The notes: generated by a model not told the origin, from the letters alone. 64,000 nt of DNA from Incurvaria masculella (GCA_946894095.1 OX335652.1:1325001-1389000), one strand, 5' to 3'. Shown: positions 53,277 through 64,000, counted from the stretch's first letter. Program-made: numbers and translations.

Positions 53277-53577
53277 AAAACCGGTCAAACGCGAGTCGGA
53301 CCCGCACACGAAGGGTTCCGTACCATCGTACAATATTTAAAACAAAAAAAAATAAGTTTTTTGTACGGGGCCCCCTTTTAATTTTTAATATTTTTTAATT
53401 TTACCTATTTGTTTTTATAGCGGCAAAATAAATACACCCTCAGTGAAAATTTAAGCTGCCTACCTATTACGGCTTATGAGATACAGCCCTGGGACAGACG
53501 GACGGACGGACGGACGGACAGCGGAGGCTTAGTAATAGGGTTCCATTTTCACCCTTTGGGTACGGAACCCTAAAAAA
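53277..53577 (+). repeat. ACGG-core dispersed element
   Basis: Complete copy from ACCGGTCAAACGCGAGTCGG to GGGTACGGAACCCTAAAAA, with a core of five ACGG units. Confidence 0.85.
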
Positions 53578-53936
53578 CAAAGTCGGACTAATAGGTGTCA
53601 ATCATAACCACATAGTAATATAATGTTTACCTGGTGTACATCATGGTGTAAATAATAAAAATTTACGTTTAGATACAAGTATGGTATGATGAAATAGGGT
53701 ATATCCATTTTCCTGGTCGCAAGTATGAGTGGGTATTACTTAATCTTGTGTAATATTTTAATGGGCTCTTGTAAAATAACATTAATGAAGGTAATTAAAC
53801 TAATTGTAGTTGCTACTATATCGACGGGGCAAAAAACATTCATTGTCCCGAAACTATTTTTATTGGAATGGAGAATAAAGCTTGCGTGCGTCGTTGCGTA
53901 GGGTAGCCTTTTCTCGCGTCATACGTTTTGAATGGT

Positions 53937-54115
53937 TTTTAGGGTTCCGTAGCTAAAGGGTAAAAACGGAACCCTATTAGTAAGCCTCTGCTGTCCGTCC
54001 GTCCGTCCGTCCGTCTGTCACTGGGCTATATCTCATGAACCGTAAGTTATTTTTCCGCTGTAATAATAAATAGGTAAAATTTAAAAATAATAAAAAAATA
54101 AAGGGGGCCTCACCC
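53937..54115 (-). repeat. ACGG-core dispersed element, truncated
   Basis: The AGGGTTCCGTAGCTAAAGGG end, CCGT core and GGCTATATCTCATGAACCGT block are present; the far ACTTGGCCGG end is missing. Confidence 0.75.
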
Positions 54116-54415
54116 TTTGATTTATTTTTCTTATTTTATTTTATTACTAGCGGCCCGCTCCGGCTTCGCACGGGTATAAAATATATAGCCTATGTCACTT
54201 ACTGAAAAAATGATTAACATCGATCCATTAGTTTTGATTTATTCATTACTGCCCGTGGCCCGCACGCGTTAAATTTGGAGTAAAACAATTCCCCTTTCCT
54301 TATACCATGAGTATTTCCTGCTATCTTTGGAATATCTAAATTCATACACTACATTTTTACTTATTTACTTTTTAAATTTTTACCTATTTATTTTATTTTT
54401 ACAGCAATTAATATA

Positions 54416-54634
54416 TTACAGAATGTCATTATATACAACGTTCGCAGCTTTATTGTCATTAGACAATACAAACATGTTTTCTCTAGAGGTTACTCTTGAA
54501 AGAGCGACATACAGTTGGCCATGTGAAAAACAGTCAGCGCTCAAATCTAAACCTGCAACGTTGAAGGTTTGACCCTGCGATTTATTAATGGTCATTGCAA
54601 TTTTTAAATCTGTAATATCTTCGAAAATATTCAT
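54416..54634 (-). pseudogene. Helitron Pif1-like helicase C-terminal fragment
   Basis: This is a 72-codon frame with AMTINKSQGQTF (helicase motif V region) and HGQLYVALSRVTS (motif VI), characteristic of the RepHel helicase of Helitrons. The rest of the helicase and the Rep domain are absent, so the element is non-autonomous. Confidence 0.85.
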
Positions 54635-54912
54635 TTAAATCATATGCTGTAACGGGCCATATAGATCCATATTAAATCAACAATTTATTTAAGGTATTTA
54701 ATTGGATAAGGATTAATGCTGTATTGGTTAAAATCACTTCGAAAATTAGCCATTATTTGTCGTAAAAAGTAAATGACAAAAAAAAGTTATTGTGGGATAT
54801 CCATAAGAGATAGACATATACCATCGCGGAGTTTTCTGTAGACCTTTTTAATGTGTACAATACTCGTAGGGTTCAGCCTGCGTTTGCAATGTAAGCGGAA
54901 AAATGATTTTTT

Positions 54913-55145
54913 AAGCTATTGCATAGCTTCTATCGAGGGCCTTGAGCGCGGGGACCGAATCCAGAAATTCCGTAACGAAAAAAAACCTCACGCTCCCCAC
55001 TCCGACGGGCGATGCTGGTAGCGCTACTTCACACCAGGGGGAGCGGGGCCGGGGGCGGCGGCGGGAGCGGCGGCGGGGGCGGGGCGGCATAACTTGATAC
55101 AAAATGCTATGCAATAGCTTTACCGCGGCAGTCCCCGAGTGCCAC
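54913..55145. repeat. Palindromic GC-rich insert in the Helitron
   Basis: AAGCTATTGCATAGC (54913-54927) is mirrored exactly by GCTATGCAATAGCTT (55106-55120). The interior is very GC-rich (GGGGGCGGCGGCGGGAGCGG), unlike its surroundings. It is followed by CGCGGCAGTCCCCGAGTGCC. It may be a nested MITE or a captured fragment; origin unknown. Confidence 0.6.
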
Positions 55146-55374
55146 ACGTCTTTTTTTATGACATCACATTGGAAACCTCAAAAATAACAGTATTTCTCCA
55201 CTATTTAATGGATGTTATTATACATATAAACCTTCCTCTTTAATCACTCTATCTATTAAAAAAAACCGCATCAAAATCCGTTGCGTAGTTTTAAAGATTT
55301 AAGCGAACATGGGGATATAGGGACAGAGAAAGCGACTTTGTTTTATAATATGTAGTGATATTTATTTTTTAAAG

Positions 55375-55770
55375 TAACGTACCATCGCACTAAGTGAAAG
55401 ATGGTCGAAGCAGCAATAACAAATGTTTTCCATTCAGGGCAATGAAGTAGTGCCAGTGGAGCATCGTCCTGGCGGCAAATTCTTTTAAAAAAACGTCCCC
55501 AATGTGTTACATATTTTATTTCATCAATTGAATTTATATGAATGGCCAAATCTGGATGTTTTCTCATTCAATCATGTAACATTGGCTTAACCGATTTTGA
55601 TAACATTTCGTAGGTGGATTCAATGTTTAATCTGTTCGTAAAATAATGTTGACTAGCCTATTGGATCAGCTCTTTGGGTTATTATTTATCTAGCAAATAA
55701 TTTAGCCCAATATCAGTCCGAAACGACATTGACCCGAGCGAGCCGGGTACCCCAACTAGTACAAAATATG
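55375..55770. repeat. SINE tail piece and reverse dispersed-repeat piece
   Basis: 55376-55480 has GTACCATCGCACTAAGTGAA, AAGATGGTCGAAGCAGCAAT and CATCGTCCTGGC of the SINE tail. 55690-55760 is the reverse of the CCGGCTCCGCTCGGGTCAAT block of the 43918 repeat. Confidence 0.5.
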
Positions 55771-55774
55771 TGCA

Positions 55775-56840
55775 AGTACTACATTTTTTTTCAATATATA
55801 CAGGACCTTTCCTAAATGATCCCAGCTACATTTCAATTCTGTATATGGGTTACGAACCGTGAAGTAGTTTGCATGATGTCCTGCATTTGTGACGAATACA
55901 CTTATCCAACTCAGAAATTAAAATTAAAGTTTAATAGACTTTGTAGGAAGACAAAAATAAAACATTGTTGGACTTGTAGGTATTTAATCTCTGCATTGGT
56001 TTTTACAAATACAGTCTAACTTTGTACTGACATTTTCATTCAAGCCTTATTTTTCAATGGTCATTGAACAGTTAAATAAAAACTCAAATATGAAAGTCAC
56101 CACCTCCAATAGAAATTGAAAAACTATTGAACTTGAAACACCTATAATTCTTTATTCGTCCTAAGGTACACTTGTTACACTTGTTATACTTGAAACAATA
56201 TTCAGTGAGCCAAATAAAAAAATAACCTAATTTGGAACAATACTGAGTTTCAAAACATATACTACACTATGAAATCAGCAAGTCGGTATGGTAATTGATT
56301 TCTAACAAGCGCTTCAAAATTTCAAGTAAAAATTATGACTTGGGGTTTTTTAATTCAAACGTAGAAGACCTATGTATGTTTGTCAAACTCCATGGAGATA
56401 TTACCATATAATAGCTCACCGCATATAAAAAAACATATGTTATGAAAGATATAATAGTACTTGCAGGTTAAGTTTACATGGACAACATTAATTTCACCAG
56501 TTCCTTGTCATTTTAAAAGTTAAATTTATTTTTTTTAAGTTATTGTCTTTTGCATAAAACCTTCACAACTGCTTTATTATAGCGGAAGAGTGGTGGCAGC
56601 CTTTATAAGGTATTATCTCACAAAGTTAAATGACTAAAACTACTTCCTGAAATTAATGGAGTATTTGCAAACGTACACTGCATAATCACCTGACGTATCA
56701 TCCAACAATATCGTGATAACAAAAAGTCTTGTTTTCTTATTCTGTGGTAATTATAGCTTTATACAATCGGAAAGTTCCAACAATATTCTGCATGAATAAG
56801 CAAACGAGTCTTTCCATTCTCCAAAGTCACATATGTGACA
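55775..56840. other. AT-rich intergenic DNA, nothing recognised
   Basis: No exon or known repeat was identified. A candidate AATAAA on the minus strand at 56844-56849 lies about 155 bp after the THAP gene stop and may end that transcript. Confidence 0.4.
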
Positions 56841-57001
56841 TTTTTTATTTAAGTTTTTACTTACAAATTTAAACTTTCACTTTTTCCACTTATTATAAAA
56901 CAAAGATTTCAGAATTGTCCTTAAAGTAAATATTTCAACAGTTCTTTCACGTTTGAATAACGGTTATTATGCAAAACAATATTTCACTGGTCAACATGAA
57001 C

Positions 57002-60000
57002 TTAAACAATAGAAATTTTACAGGACAACTCCCGTTCCTTGGCCTCAGTCACAATTCGCAAGCAGTCCGTGCTAGTCATCACCGTCGCCGGTCGAAAGCC
57101 ATTGCTAGTCCACCGCTCCACCTCTTCCGTCTCAGGCAGCAACGTCCGAAGTGTATTCCGTAGGTACACGTACGCTTCCGGAGATTTCTCGTAAATGTTC
57201 AATGCGAAGCTCCGCACGTCATCCGTGTATCTCTGTGGCAGGACCAATATGGCGTTTTTGTCCATTGACTCATCGAGGAATCTGGTTCTGCTATTCACTG
57301 GTTTCTCATTGAGCTGCCTTTCCTTGTAAAGTATTTTCTCCTTTATTTTCTGAATGTTTCTCAGTCGCAGGCGGTGCACCAGCCTATCGTGTCGGAGCCG
57401 CTTCGACACTGCGACCACTAGCTTCTGCTTGAGTTGGACATCGGAGAATAGCTTCAGTAGTTCCAATTTGGCTGTGGGTGCACTTTTAACGGGCTGACTA
57501 GAGGTCAGTGTTTCCCGCGACATATGAGAATCCAATTCTGAATCGCTCTCAGATTTTGTATCTTTGGGCATGATTTCCTTATCTAATATTTCTTCATTTA
57601 TATACTCCACCTGAAATAAAAAATCTATTTAGATACATACTGCACATAAATATTGAAATAGACCATAAATAAATAAACAAAAAACCAAAAACAAAAATTA
57701 TCTTGAAAAAAACAAGTGCACTCAGTAGTTCTAAAACCTGATATGCACGCATCAGCTTATAGCTGCTAGTGTTATAAACCAAATAATAATAATAATAATA
57801 ATGTCCAGTTTTATCAATAGGATGGTATAAGTAGTCATATTTATATATTATTATTATTGTTTTATTTTTGATAAAGCAGCAACTTTTGCTGATATTCGCG
57901 TCTATAACACAACACTTGAAGTTTATTTTGTTTTATATATTTGTTCAGTCTGTTTTTAAACTGATTCACTGAAGTCTCACTAGGTAGCTTGCTAAATGTT
58001 ATTTATTTGCAAGCTAAGGTTTACCAGTGCGCGATGATGCCAGGGTCCTGTTTTTCTCCATCGATAAAGGAGTGTTCAAGAAGATATTGGTATCGAAAGT
58101 GGTAATGAAGGCTAAACATGTCAGCTGTCTGCTGCGCGATCTTTTCACGATGCTTCGTCGGTAGTTCATGAAGTGGGTGTGTAGGTATTCACCCAGCCAC
58201 CAGGAAACCCTAAGCCCTATTGGAAAGAGCCCTCCAGTAGATTAAAGGGCACGAAGACGACGATGGAAATAATGCAGCCAACAATCTAGCTGAAAGAAGT
58301 TCAAGTCCCAACACCCGTAGGACTGGAGCCCATCATCAGGCCCTCTGCTAAAACTCAAAGATTTTGGGTACAACAAACCGCCGAACCTGTGCTTCTGCAT
58401 CCATTTGCTCGGCGAACGATGGAGGGTGCTGCTTCTTTCGCATACATAGTTTCGGAAAGTTTGTAGGCACCCGGGCCGCCTTGTCGCCTTCATGGACGAC
58501 ATTGGATGGCTTGGGTAGCAAGAGTTTAGTTGTTGTACAAAAGAACTGACTACAAGTTCTACCACTAACAGTTACTACCCTCACCAACACCTACAACAAC
58601 AACCTACTAATCCATTAATACTATAACTAAGAAATGTATATTTAGTTTTTATTTCCAGCCTCAGAAGCAACATGGATAAAACTGGTTGGAATCTTCACAG
58701 GTAGAACATTGGACAGAAACCTGAATTCCACGCGAACGTAGCCACGGGCAACAGTTAGTAATGGAGCAATAAAATGTACAGGCCTGCATGACGTGCGCAG
58801 GTAGCTGCAGAGTGGGTACGGAGCTGCTGTCGAGGGCGCCATCACGTCGCCTGCAGTCTGCTGTGAAGTGCTCCGCGCACACGTATGAGTAGTCGTTGGG
58901 CGTCCAGCCCGTGCGGCCCGTTGACTCGGTCCACACGCGTCGCAGTGACGCCTCCTCGGGGAACCTGCCAGTTAAACTCGATATTTAAATGCGCATTTTC
59001 TATGAGAATGCGGTTACTTCATGATTCAAAACCCATGTAAAACTGTCTTACCCCGATTTCCTAGGTGGTAAGATTGAGACAGTTGTTAGCCTATCGATTA
59101 CTCATACTACGGGTGACAACTGTATTGTAAAATATATTGTCGAGACCTACATCTGTATGTTTTTATTTTTTTTATTTACCTTTTAGGTTGGAAAATATTG
59201 GCTAATGAACATTGGAATATTTTTTACTGAAAAATACCTATATTTACATAAAATAAATACACATGCACATATCATCAAGCTGATGACATATCAACAAGTG
59301 ATTATAAAAAAAATATTAAAATCTGACAACCTTTAGAGGTAGGGACCCATTTAGGCAACTTATAGGGTACCGCTAGTTCAATTCACAGTCGGCGTGCAAA
59401 ATTGTGCCTTGGCCATAGGACAAAGGAATAATTTCTTCCAATTTTTAGGGTTCCGTACCCAAAGGGTGAAAACGGAACCCTATTACTAAGACTCCGCTGC
59501 CCGTCCGTCCGTCCGTCCGTCTGTCACAGGGCTGTATCTCAGTAACCGTAACAGATAGACAGCTGAAATTTTCACAGAGTGTGTATTTATTTTGCCGCTA
59601 TAACAACAAATAGGTAAGTTTAAAAAATAATAATAATTAAAGGGGCCCCCATACAAAAAACGTGATTTTTTTGTATTCAATCTTTTACGATGGTACGGAA
59701 CCCTTCGTGTGCGAGTCCGACTCGCACTTGGCCAGTTTTTTTAATCTCAGTACAGTATTTCTACGAAGGGAAGGTGCTAGAATCTACTTACTTTAGGAAT
59801 GAGTAATCTCTTGTATGGCGGTATAGTTTAAATATAATTTTAATTTCACTATTTGTTGTAATAGCAGCAATAGAAATACACACTCTGTGCAAATCTCAAC
59901 TATCTATATATATGAGATACAGCCCTGTGACAGATGGACGGACGGACAGCAGAGGATTACTGATAAGGGTCCGCTTGGCACCCTTAGGGTACGGAACCCT

Positions 60001-60377
60001 AAAAAAACCGGCCAAGTGCGAGTCAGAAGGGTTCCGTACCATAGTACAACATTTAAATTAAAATGTTATGCTGTTATAGTGGCAAAATAAATACACACTC
60101 TGTGAACATTTCAGCTGCCTAACTAGTACGGTTCATGAGATACAGCCCTGTGACAGACGGACGGACGGACGGACGGACAGCGGAAACTCAGTAATAGGGT
60201 TCCCTTGGCACCCTTTGGGTACGGAACCCTAAAAAGAAAGAAGGGAGATAAACAAAAAAGTGTATTACCGAAAGAATAGATGGTTGGGTAGAGGTTTGTA
60301 GCGGTCGCAGCCGAGCACTGCGCACGTGCGGCTGATCTGTCCCACGTCCACACGCTGCTGCTCCGGTGCTACCTTGG
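57002..60377 (-). CDS. THAP-domain protein with P-element-transposase-like segment, 5' incomplete
   Basis: Visible exons on the minus strand: 60377-60269, 58964-58721 and 57610-57002, joined in phase. Exon 1 begins KVAPEQQRVDVGQISRT without a Met, so an upstream start exon is missing. The THAP zinc-binding module spans exons 1-2: CAVLGC ... FFRFPEEASLRRVW ... YSYVCAEHF (C2CH), with AVPTLQLP-like end SSVPTLQLP. Exon 3 is acidic/serine-rich, then has a basic coiled region (LKQKLVVAVSKRLRHDRLVH) and a block RYTDDVRSFALNIYEKSPEAYVYLRNTL...LPE..EVERW. That resembles the segment following the THAP domain in THAP9/P-element transposases. No RNase H-like catalytic domain follows; the protein stops at 57002. 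It is likely a DNA-binding nuclear protein, perhaps derived from a P-type transposase. The exon 2 donor (CAG|GTTTCT) is the weakest junction. Confidence 0.72.
58010..58600 (-). other. Unrecognised open frames in the THAP gene intron
   Basis: The minus strand 58590-58348 encodes an 80-codon frame (KPSNVVHEGDKAARVPTNFP, MRKKQHPPSFAEQMDAEAQV) that ends in a stop; an overlapping frame continues to 58242. The more GC-balanced composition differs from the flanking AT-rich intron. It could be a transposon fragment or a skipped exon. No family was recognised. Confidence 0.3.
59443..59740 (-). repeat. ACGG-core dispersed element
   Basis: Complete minus-strand copy with short CCGT core, ending ACTCGCACTTGGCCAG. 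It lies in the THAP gene intron. Confidence 0.85.
59818..60236 (+). repeat. Two ACGG-core elements joined tail to head
   Basis: A 5'-truncated copy (59818-60004) ends GGGTACGGAACCCTAAAAA and passes directly into ACCGGCCAAGTGCGAGTC of a second copy (60005-60236). The second has a core of five ACGG units. It lies 33 bp from THAP exon 60269-60377. Confidence 0.8.
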
Positions 60378-60450
60378 CTACCAAACAACACAACTCTCTT
60401 CACTAGGGTTCACAGATAAACATTTAAAATATGGTCACACCGAAATAATA

Positions 60451-61729
60451 GGTCGGGGAAAAAGTCTTTTCGCATTATAGTATGTATGAACTTGTAATAA
60501 AATCTCTTTGGCTATACTATTTGTATCTGGCTGGTTTTGGTATCATTGAAAGTTTAAATTTTAAAGAACATAATTCCAGATTCAAATTAGGAAAATGTGT
60601 GATTCTCATTTGTTTTTCGTACTGTCAAAATGAGTGAATCTAATGAAGAAATTCGATACATTTTAAAATTTTACTACAAAAAAGGTAAAAATGCAACGCA
60701 AGCCGCGAAAAAAATTTGCGATGTTTATGGACCTAGTGCAGTGTCTGTGAGAGTAGCACAAATTTGGTTTAAGCGTTTTCAATCCAGAAATTTTGATGTC
60801 AAAGATGCACGTCGCTCTGGTCGCCCTATTACGGATAAAATGGACGCCATTTTTGAAAAAGTGGAGCAAGATCGGCATATCAGTAGTTACGACGTAGCTG
60901 AAGAACTAGGTATTGACCACAAAACAGTTTTGGCGCATTTGAAAAAAACTGGGTACACAAAAAAGCTCGATATTTGGGTACCTCACGAGCTCACTGAAAG
61001 AAACCTAATGAACCGTGTACTCATTTGTGATTCTTTATTACGACGTAATGAAACCGAACCATTTTTGAAGAAGCTGATAACTGGTGATGGAAAGTGGATC
61101 ACGTACGACAAGAACGTGCGAAAAAGGTCGTGGCCAAAGGCCGGTCAAGCTTCACAGACTGTGGCGAAACCCGGGTTAACTCGCAACAAGGTGATGCTGT
61201 GTGTGTGGTGGGATTGGAAGGGCATTATTCATTATGAGCTGTTACCACCAGGCAGGACCATCGATTCTGAACTCTACTGCGAACAACTGATGAGATTAAA
61301 GCAAGAAGTTGAGAGAAAGCGGCCGGAATTAATCAACAGAAGGGGTGTGGTTTTTCATCATGATAACGCTAGACCTCACACATCTTTAGCCACTCAGCAA
61401 AAACTAAGAGAGTTTGGCTGGGAGGTGTTAATGCATCCGCCGTGTAGTCCTGACCTTGCACCTTCAGATTTCCACCTGTTTAGGTCTCTTCAGAATTCTT
61501 TAGGCAGTGTCAGGTTAACATCACGAGAGGACTGCCAAAACCACTTGTCGCGGTATATTGATCAGAAGTCCCAATATTTCTATAGCAATGGGATCATGTC
61601 CCTACCTACAAGATGGCAAAAAGTTATCGAACAAAATGGTACCTACATACTTTAGTTAAATGTAAATAAACCATATTAAAAAATGTTTTGAATTTTCTTA
61701 AAAAATGCGAAGAAACTTTTTCCCCAACC
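60451..61729 (+). mobile_element. Intact mariner transposon, 1279 bp
   Basis: The left end GGTCGGGGAAAAAGTCTTTT and the right end (minus strand) GGTTGGGGAAAAAGTTTCTT are inverted repeats of about 28 bp with few mismatches. TA flanks both sides (60449-60450 and 61730-61731), the mariner target duplication. It carries one uninterrupted transposase. It lies upstream of the THAP exon, probably in its 5' intron. Confidence 0.93.
60630..61655 (+). CDS. Mariner transposase, 341 aa, DD34D
   Basis: Full-length open frame starting at the first ATG (MSESNEEIRYILKFYYKKGK) and ending TAG. The N-terminal half has the two helix-turn-helix regions (NATQAAKKICDVYG; SSYDVAEELGIDHKTVLAHL). The mariner signature WVPHEL is present at about residue 114. 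Catalytic residues are all seen: Asp in LITGDGKW, Asp in HHDNARPHTS, and Asp in PDLAPSD 35 residues later, giving DD34D. Length matches functional mariners (about 345 aa). No stop, shift or missing catalytic residue was found. Sequence style is close to the mellifera/cecropia subfamilies; subfamily not settled. It could supply active transposase. Confidence 0.95.
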   Translation: MSESNEEIRYILKFYYKKGKNATQAAKKICDVYGPSAVSVRVAQIWFKRFQSRNFDVKDARRSGRPITDKMDAIFEKVEQDRHISSYDVAEELGIDHKTVLAHLKKTGYTKKLDIWVPHELTERNLMNRVLICDSLLRRNETEPFLKKLITGDGKWITYDKNVRKRSWPKAGQASQTVAKPGLTRNKVMLCVWWDWKGIIHYELLPPGRTIDSELYCEQLMRLKQEVERKRPELINRRGVVFHHDNARPHTSLATQQKLREFGWEVLMHPPCSPDLAPSDFHLFRSLQNSLGSVRLTSREDCQNHLSRYIDQKSQYFYSNGIMSLPTRWQKVIEQNGTYIL

Positions 61730-61739
61730 TAATAGTTGG

Positions 61740-64000
61740 TTAATTATGCCATGTGGGGAACAAATGCTTAGTTTAAGTTGGGATAGGTTAGGTTGATGTG
61801 TTAATATAATATCCGTTATAATTTTGCAAGTTTTCAATGATATGATATTACCGTTTTACCATTTTTATGGTTCCATTCCTCAATAAGAAAAAAGCATCCC
61901 TATGGGATCACGTTGTTGTCCATCCATCTGTTTTTCTCGGATAGTGTATACACGAGTTGAAATTAATATTAAATTTTTAGGTCTATGATGTCTTGGAGCT
62001 GTAAAAAATTCAAGCTTCTAGGTCAACGCGATAAAAAATACAGCCATTTTAGAAGCACTTTTTGACACCTGCAAATAAATCAATAGCCATAGGGCACTTC
62101 CCGTTGACCCAGAATGATTTGCAAGAAGCAAGATCTCACAGCACAAGTAAAGGAGAAAAAAAACCGGTAATTTGTGTTTATCACATTAAAGGCAAAAATC
62201 CAAACGAAATTATCTCTAAATTTGTATTGAATGTTATGTAGGATGAGTCAAAACTCACAATTGTCCGGTATTTTTAAGGTTATGCAGCGACATCTTCATT
62301 GATGCATCTTAATTTACTTTTTGATTAAATAAATAAACAAATAGGTGGCTGAAGTTTAAAGGAGCACAAATGTTTTTTTAATTCAGTGCATGAGTTACCA
62401 ATGGGTGTTAACTTTCTGCTCGAATTTCGTTTCACCTCCATCTTCTCTTCAGCTCGGGGGTGGCTTGTTCTAATTCTTTTCATGTCCACAACTAGACAAT
62501 ACAGCCTAGATTACTCAAGCTTAACCATCCTGAAAAGTAAACATACAACATAAAATGTTTATACTTCACCGACTTCAATGACTAAGAAGAGGAATAGTTG
62601 ACAATTTGCGGAGATATCGAGTAAAATACATACAAATGATGTTTGTGGGGACTGGCCTGCTCCAATTGGCAAGATGTTAGATGAAGGACATAGACTTTGC
62701 AAAAAAAACTGATATTTTTCATGAACATATGGCATGAATGGTAGATTTTTGTAAATTAATATTAGTTTAATGTATTCATCTGTGTTTTTTCTCTTATCAT
62801 CAACGATAAATACTTGCTACTTATGTTACAAGTAATTAAAATAATGTATTCACACAAACGGGTACCAATAACCCTTATGTCTGTAAGCAGTGGCAAACAA
62901 ATTTTTAAACTTAGACTAAGTGGACATTGAAGAAATTCAGCGAAGTTTTTCGCCAGTTCTTCTACGCTGTGAATGCTGAACTGGCTAATGATAAAATATG
63001 ACATATCCAAGTGCAGTGTGCTGCCTGCGGATGATGAACAAACAAAAAAAAAAACATACAGGCAAATTGACAACTTCCTCCTTTTTTGAAGTTGGTTAAA
63101 AATAGTGGTTGGATAGGATTTATTGCTTTAACCAAGACGGCACCGCATTTACGGGTTATACCATGTCGTATGTGTCAAAGGACAAATAATGACCTAAAAT
63201 AATAAAATTATGCAAAATAATAAATATTAAACATTTTTATCAAATGAATGATCGAATGTGTGGATAGGATATTTCTTGTTCGCTTACTATAAGCACGACA
63301 TAAGCGAGAGGGGAATAAATCACTGATAGGCACGTCAGCATTCTGTGTGTTAGATAGAAGTCTTAATAAGGGGCGTAATGAAATAGCGCGCAAAAGCGAC
63401 GAAAGGCGCGTTCTGAGAGTGCGAGGAACAAGCTCTAGTGTTTGGAGCAACATCTCTACGCTCTCGGAGTACGTCCTAAGCTCATAAATTTTATCAATTA
63501 TTTTCACAAATAAAAATAATGGTCTGGTCAGCAGTTTGAAAAACATCTGAACAGCTGAATTCGTAGCGTCCTAGATAATAACCTTCTTAATGTGAGCTAC
63601 ACGTGAAAACAGTTGTCTGTTATCGAACACCGTCTATTCAACAAGAAAGAAAACTTTTTGATCACATCACAATCCAAACCAAACGCACGCATTTGCCGAG
63701 CGAGCGAGTCGATTGGAGGTTGACAGATGCGACAGATGGTTGACGGATCATTTGACATTGGTCATTTCAGCTAGCTACACTACGATCTCCGTCATTGCTG
63801 GTCTATCTTTTCTACAATAAAAACTACGTAGTAGTTGAAAAAATAAGTACGTTGGGTAAAGAACACGTGTCCTGAGGTAAGAAAACAATATAACTTTTTT
63901 TTTCACATGCTTCAATAAAATATTTTGTCCTGCATGAAGGCCAAAGTTGGTCTTTAAATTTAGGAATGCTGTAAACTAAAGTACTGATGACAGTTCGACT
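61740..64000. other. AT-rich sequence upstream of the THAP gene, no gene recognised
   Basis: The missing 5' exon and promoter of the THAP gene may lie here, but no ATG-to-donor exon could be chosen. A 112-codon minus-strand frame at 63208-63546 has no recognisable domain; the DNA around 63290-63480 is less AT-rich than its flanks and could be exonic or promoter sequence. Short AACCGACTTC-type MITE traces occur near 62570 and 63080. Confidence 0.35.

Larger units (their letters stand above)
54147..55358 (-). mobile_element. Helitron with defined TC...CTAG termini, 1212 bp
   Basis: Read on the minus strand, it begins TCACTACATATTATAAAAC (55358) and ends GAAGCCGGAGCGGGCCGCTAG (20 of these bases: 54167-54147). 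It is preceded by A and followed by T, so insertion was between A and T, as Helitrons do without target duplication. A GC-rich hairpin-capable stretch lies just before the CTAG end. It contains a helicase fragment and a palindromic insert. Confidence 0.85.

Noticed and set aside
63208..63546. 112-codon minus-strand frame
   Set aside because: No domain, no splice-supported link to the THAP exons, and strongly biased residues; left as unassigned sequence.

Overview
The window is eukaryotic genomic DNA with spliced GT-AG genes, AT-rich introns and intergenic DNA, and dense transposable-element remains. The repeat repertoire suggests a moth or butterfly (Lepidoptera): a dispersed roughly 300-bp element with an ACGG/CCGT microsatellite core, mariner, Helitron, hAT and PIF/Harbinger-like pieces, RNase H-bearing LINEs, and short TTAGG-type runs. 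The order is inferred from repeat character and gene similarity, not from a marker gene.

Five genes can be reconstructed from splice sites, phase and family similarity. (1) 842-6742, minus: a lysine/serine/arginine-rich, probably nuclear, SR-related protein whose last visible exon may or may not be terminal. (2) 7609-26458, plus: a complete 14-exon ARMH3 (C10orf76/UPF0668) orthologue of 684 aa. It is divergent from gene 1, and the two start codons are 866 bp apart. (3) 33021-38545, minus: a complete 7-exon CCDC149 orthologue of 431 aa, convergent with ARMH3. (4) 40390-48815, minus: a secreted Kazal-domain protein of 233 aa with 13 hexapeptide repeats. Its first exon and the start of its first intron lie in a recent 2.18-kb tandem duplication. 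(5) 57002-60377, minus: a THAP-domain protein with a P-element-transposase-like C-terminal segment; its 5' start was not found.

Mobile DNA fills much of the rest. A full-length 5.87-kb LINE (20110-25974) with a 14-bp target-site duplication lies in ARMH3 intron 13, inside an older relative; its ORF2 has one stop and one frameshift. A mariner at 60451-61729 keeps an intact 341-aa transposase. A hAT-like element (1180-3963) has an 8-bp duplication, a 1212-bp Helitron (54147-55358) retains a helicase fragment, and a Harbinger-like MITE spans 40510-41508. Sixteen copies of the ACGG-core element were seen. A SINE family occurs with either tRNA-like or 5S-rRNA-derived heads on one common tail.

The most unusual signals are: three exons of ARMH3 (9, 11 and 14) each with degenerate partial copies beside them, exon 9 as a 152-bp tandem array; the 5S/tRNA head exchange in the SINE; the duplicated first exon of the Kazal gene, with the duplication edge at the predicted transcription start; and the exon 6 acceptor of ARMH3 lying at the edge of an old LINE tail.
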